Below, one piece after another: positions 13,022 through 13,983 of a stretch of DNA of 13,983 bases. The first letter of the stretch is position 1. Each line of letters opens with the position of its first letter. The position numbers and the translations under genes were made by a program. Source of the DNA: Candidatus Faecalibacterium faecipullorum (lineage in GTDB: Bacteria; Bacillota; Clostridia; Oscillospirales; Ruminococcaceae); assembly GCA_019118985.1 (NCBI GenBank), contig DWXX01000043.1, forward strand, positions 1 through 13,983, given 5' to 3'. The notes under the pieces were generated by a model that ran no database searches, was not told where the DNA came from, and saw only the letters and a program-made list of their open reading frames with translations.

Positions 13022-13098
13022 GGCACAAGTGGCAAAAGGTGAACAAAAAGAGAAAATTTATAAAAATCCAACGTTGCTATGTAGATAAAGTTTGGACG

Positions 13099-13117
13099 TT
13101 TGTGAAGGTTTTGTGAA
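13099..13117 (-). promoter_or_regulatory. PhoP-box-like direct repeat upstream of the lipoprotein promoter
   Basis: On the minus strand the sequence reads TTCACA-AAACC-TTCACA, two identical hexamers spaced 11 bases start to start, one helical turn. This fits the TTHACA-N5-TTHACA layout bound by PhoP-type (OmpR-family) response regulators in Bacillus. It lies roughly 80 bases upstream of the -35 box, rather far for direct activation. Confidence 0.3.
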
Positions 13118-13134
13118 ATGGGGTTGTAGGGGGC

Positions 13135-13163
13135 AAAAAAGGCCCCCGGGGTGAACCGGGGGC
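13135..13163 (-). terminator. rho-independent terminator of the toxin-antitoxin operon
   Basis: On the minus strand, GCCCCCGG (13163-13156) pairs perfectly with CCGGGGGC (13149-13142) around a 6-base loop, followed by C and TTTTTT (13140-13135). It begins about 13 bases after the PIN stop codon. Confidence 0.88.
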
Positions 13164-13175
13164 TGTGCTGTACAT

Positions 13176-13577
13176 TCAAACGTTCAAAAATTCTGCCGGC
13201 GTCATGATGGCAGGTTTTTCCAAGCCGGATTCAAGAAAATCCTTGTCCCCTGTAAGAATGACATCTGCCCGGGCCGCAATGGCTGCACGCAAGATCGGCC
13301 GATCGTTGGTATCCCTGATTTTCTGTTCGGATTCTTCTTCATCCACAGGGACAGCGACCAGCTCCAGCGTCATCAGGGCCATGGCAAGAAAGCGATCCAG
13401 CGCCGCAAGTTTGTGGGGGAATTTTTTATTGAAGATGCGCTTGATCTCATCTACATTCTGCTCACAGATCAAGCCGTGATTTGGATAGGATGCCGCTTTG
13501 ACATACGCCCGAAACGGCACGCCCCCTGCACTGAGTGCTGCTGAAATCAAAACATTGGTATCGATCAACACTCTCAC
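13176..13577 (-). CDS. PIN-domain ribonuclease toxin of a toxin-antitoxin pair
   Basis: A 133-residue PIN-domain protein of the 'putative toxin-antitoxin system toxin component, PIN family' group. Such proteins are Mg2+/Mn2+-dependent RNases. The acidic metal-binding residues are visible: Asp6 in LIDTNVLISA, Glu44 in NVDEIKRIF, Asp92 in TNDRPILRAA, and Asp111/Asp113 in TGDKDFL. All are intact, so the enzyme is probably active. The start is GTG 13577, preceded by GAGGA at 9 bases. It overlaps the antitoxin stop by four bases (GTGA), giving the usual antitoxin-first, translationally coupled order. Target RNA unknown. Confidence 0.9.
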   Translation of the reverse strand: MRVLIDTNVLISAALSAGGVPFRAYVKAASYPNHGLICEQNVDEIKRIFNKKFPHKLAALDRFLAMALMTLELVAVPVDEEESEQKIRDTNDRPILRAAIAARADVILTGDKDFLESGLEKPAIMTPAEFLNV

Positions 13578-13849
13578 AGTTTCTCATCCTCATCCCGCAG
13601 CTCTCTGACCAGCGCCATAACGTCCTCATCCGTAGTCAGACCAGCGCGTTCTGCTTCACCAGCCATTTCTTTCTGGAAAAGCTGCATGGCATATACCGCC
13701 GAATTGACCATGCGGACGGTATTGCCCTCCACAATAAAGGTCACACGGTCGCCATTGGAGACCCCCAGCGCCTCGCGCACATCCTTCGGGATGGTGATCT
13801 GCCCCTTTGCCATAACTTTTGCATTGTCAACAAACGCATTTGCCAACAT
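13574..13849 (-). CDS. AbrB/SpoVT-family antitoxin
   Basis: A 91-residue protein with an N-terminal swapped-hairpin AbrB DNA-binding domain: AKVMAKGQITIPKDVREALG (10-29) and NGDRVTFIVEGNTVRM (32-47). A C-terminal acidic helix (DEDVMALVRELRDEDEKL) is expected to bind and block the PIN toxin. ATG 13849 is chosen over upstream in-frame codons because AAGGCGG lies about 8 bases before it and the conserved domain begins shortly after. It is the first gene of the pair and probably represses its own promoter. Confidence 0.9.
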   Translation of the reverse strand: MLANAFVDNAKVMAKGQITIPKDVREALGVSNGDRVTFIVEGNTVRMVNSAVYAMQLFQKEMAGEAERAGLTTDEDVMALVRELRDEDEKL

Positions 13850-13901
13850 GATCTGCACCGCCTTTCTTTGAAGTATGGAAATCAGGGATTCCCCTACTTT
13901 T

Positions 13902-13930
13902 ATTATACATCCATTACGCTCAAAAAGCAA
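13902..13930 (-). promoter_or_regulatory. sigma-A promoter of the antitoxin-toxin operon
   Basis: On the minus strand, TTGCTT (13930-13925), a 17-base spacer, and a perfect TATAAT (13907-13902). An imperfect inverted repeat, GGAAATC...GATTCC (13877-13892), lies just downstream in the leader and could be the autoregulatory operator. Confidence 0.7.
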
Positions 13931-13944
13931 GCGCCCCAAAAGAG

Positions 13945-13983
13945 AAAACCCACCGTACAGGCAAGCCCCATACGGCGGGTTTT
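13945..13983 (-). terminator. terminator of a minus-strand gene beyond the right edge
   Basis: AAAACCC-A-CCGTA (13945-13957) pairs with TACGG-C-GGGTTTT (13971-13983). On the minus strand the A/C mismatch becomes a G-U pair, and TTTTCTCTTTT follows, so it works best on that strand. It separates an unseen gene from the toxin-antitoxin promoter. Confidence 0.75.

Overview
The window looks like chromosome of a GC-rich gut Firmicute, most likely Oscillospiraceae/Ruminococcaceae (Faecalibacterium/Subdoligranulum/Gemmiger-like). The reasons are the ylxM-ffh-rpsP-khpA-rimM-trmD gene order, AGGAGG-type ribosome sites, consensus sigma-A promoters in an otherwise very GC-rich sequence, and BspA-like and small-lipoprotein genes typical of gut clostridia. 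The genus is inference. Most genes lie on the minus strand; only two adjacent genes are on the plus strand.

Region 1 (1-3711, minus): a translation and protein-targeting operon. A perfect sigma-A promoter (TTGACA-17-TATAAT) precedes ylxM, then ffh, rpsP, khpA, rimM and trmD, which runs off the left edge. A terminator-like hairpin sits inside the operon between khpA and rimM, so the two RNA-maturation genes may be made at a lower level than S16.

Region 2 (3741-6166, plus): a divergent two-gene unit. It holds a cysteine-synthase-fold protein that lacks the PLP-binding lysine and the substrate-loop asparagine (a probable pseudoenzyme), followed by a MATE exporter. A 16-bp perfect palindrome lies between the divergent promoters. 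A bidirectional terminator closes the unit.

Region 3 (6178-8112, minus): a secreted BspA-type leucine-rich-repeat lipoprotein whose repeat domain is much richer in AT than its surroundings, and a serine recombinase with its own terminator.

Region 4 (8135-10835, minus): a tight five-gene operon: a small membrane protein, an XRE regulator, 5-formyl-THF cyclo-ligase, a cyclodeaminase/cyclohydrolase-family protein (FchA-like), and FolD. The promoter carries a palindromic GACAAGT operator plus a third copy 31 bp away, which suggests autoregulation. FolD lacks the lysine and glutamine needed for its cyclohydrolase activity, while an FchA-type protein is encoded directly upstream. The two steps therefore look split between two proteins under one regulator. 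This is the most interesting system in the window.

Region 5 (10846-12247): a divergent MraY/WecA-superfamily glycosyl-phosphotransferase with its own promoter and terminator, then about 400 bases without a gene that contain several hairpins and a CTACGCGCGTAG palindrome.

Region 6 (12248-13983, lower GC): an unknown small lipoprotein with a strong promoter, a PIN/AbrB toxin-antitoxin pair, and the terminator of a gene beyond the right edge. I saw no tRNA, rRNA, CRISPR array or insertion sequence.
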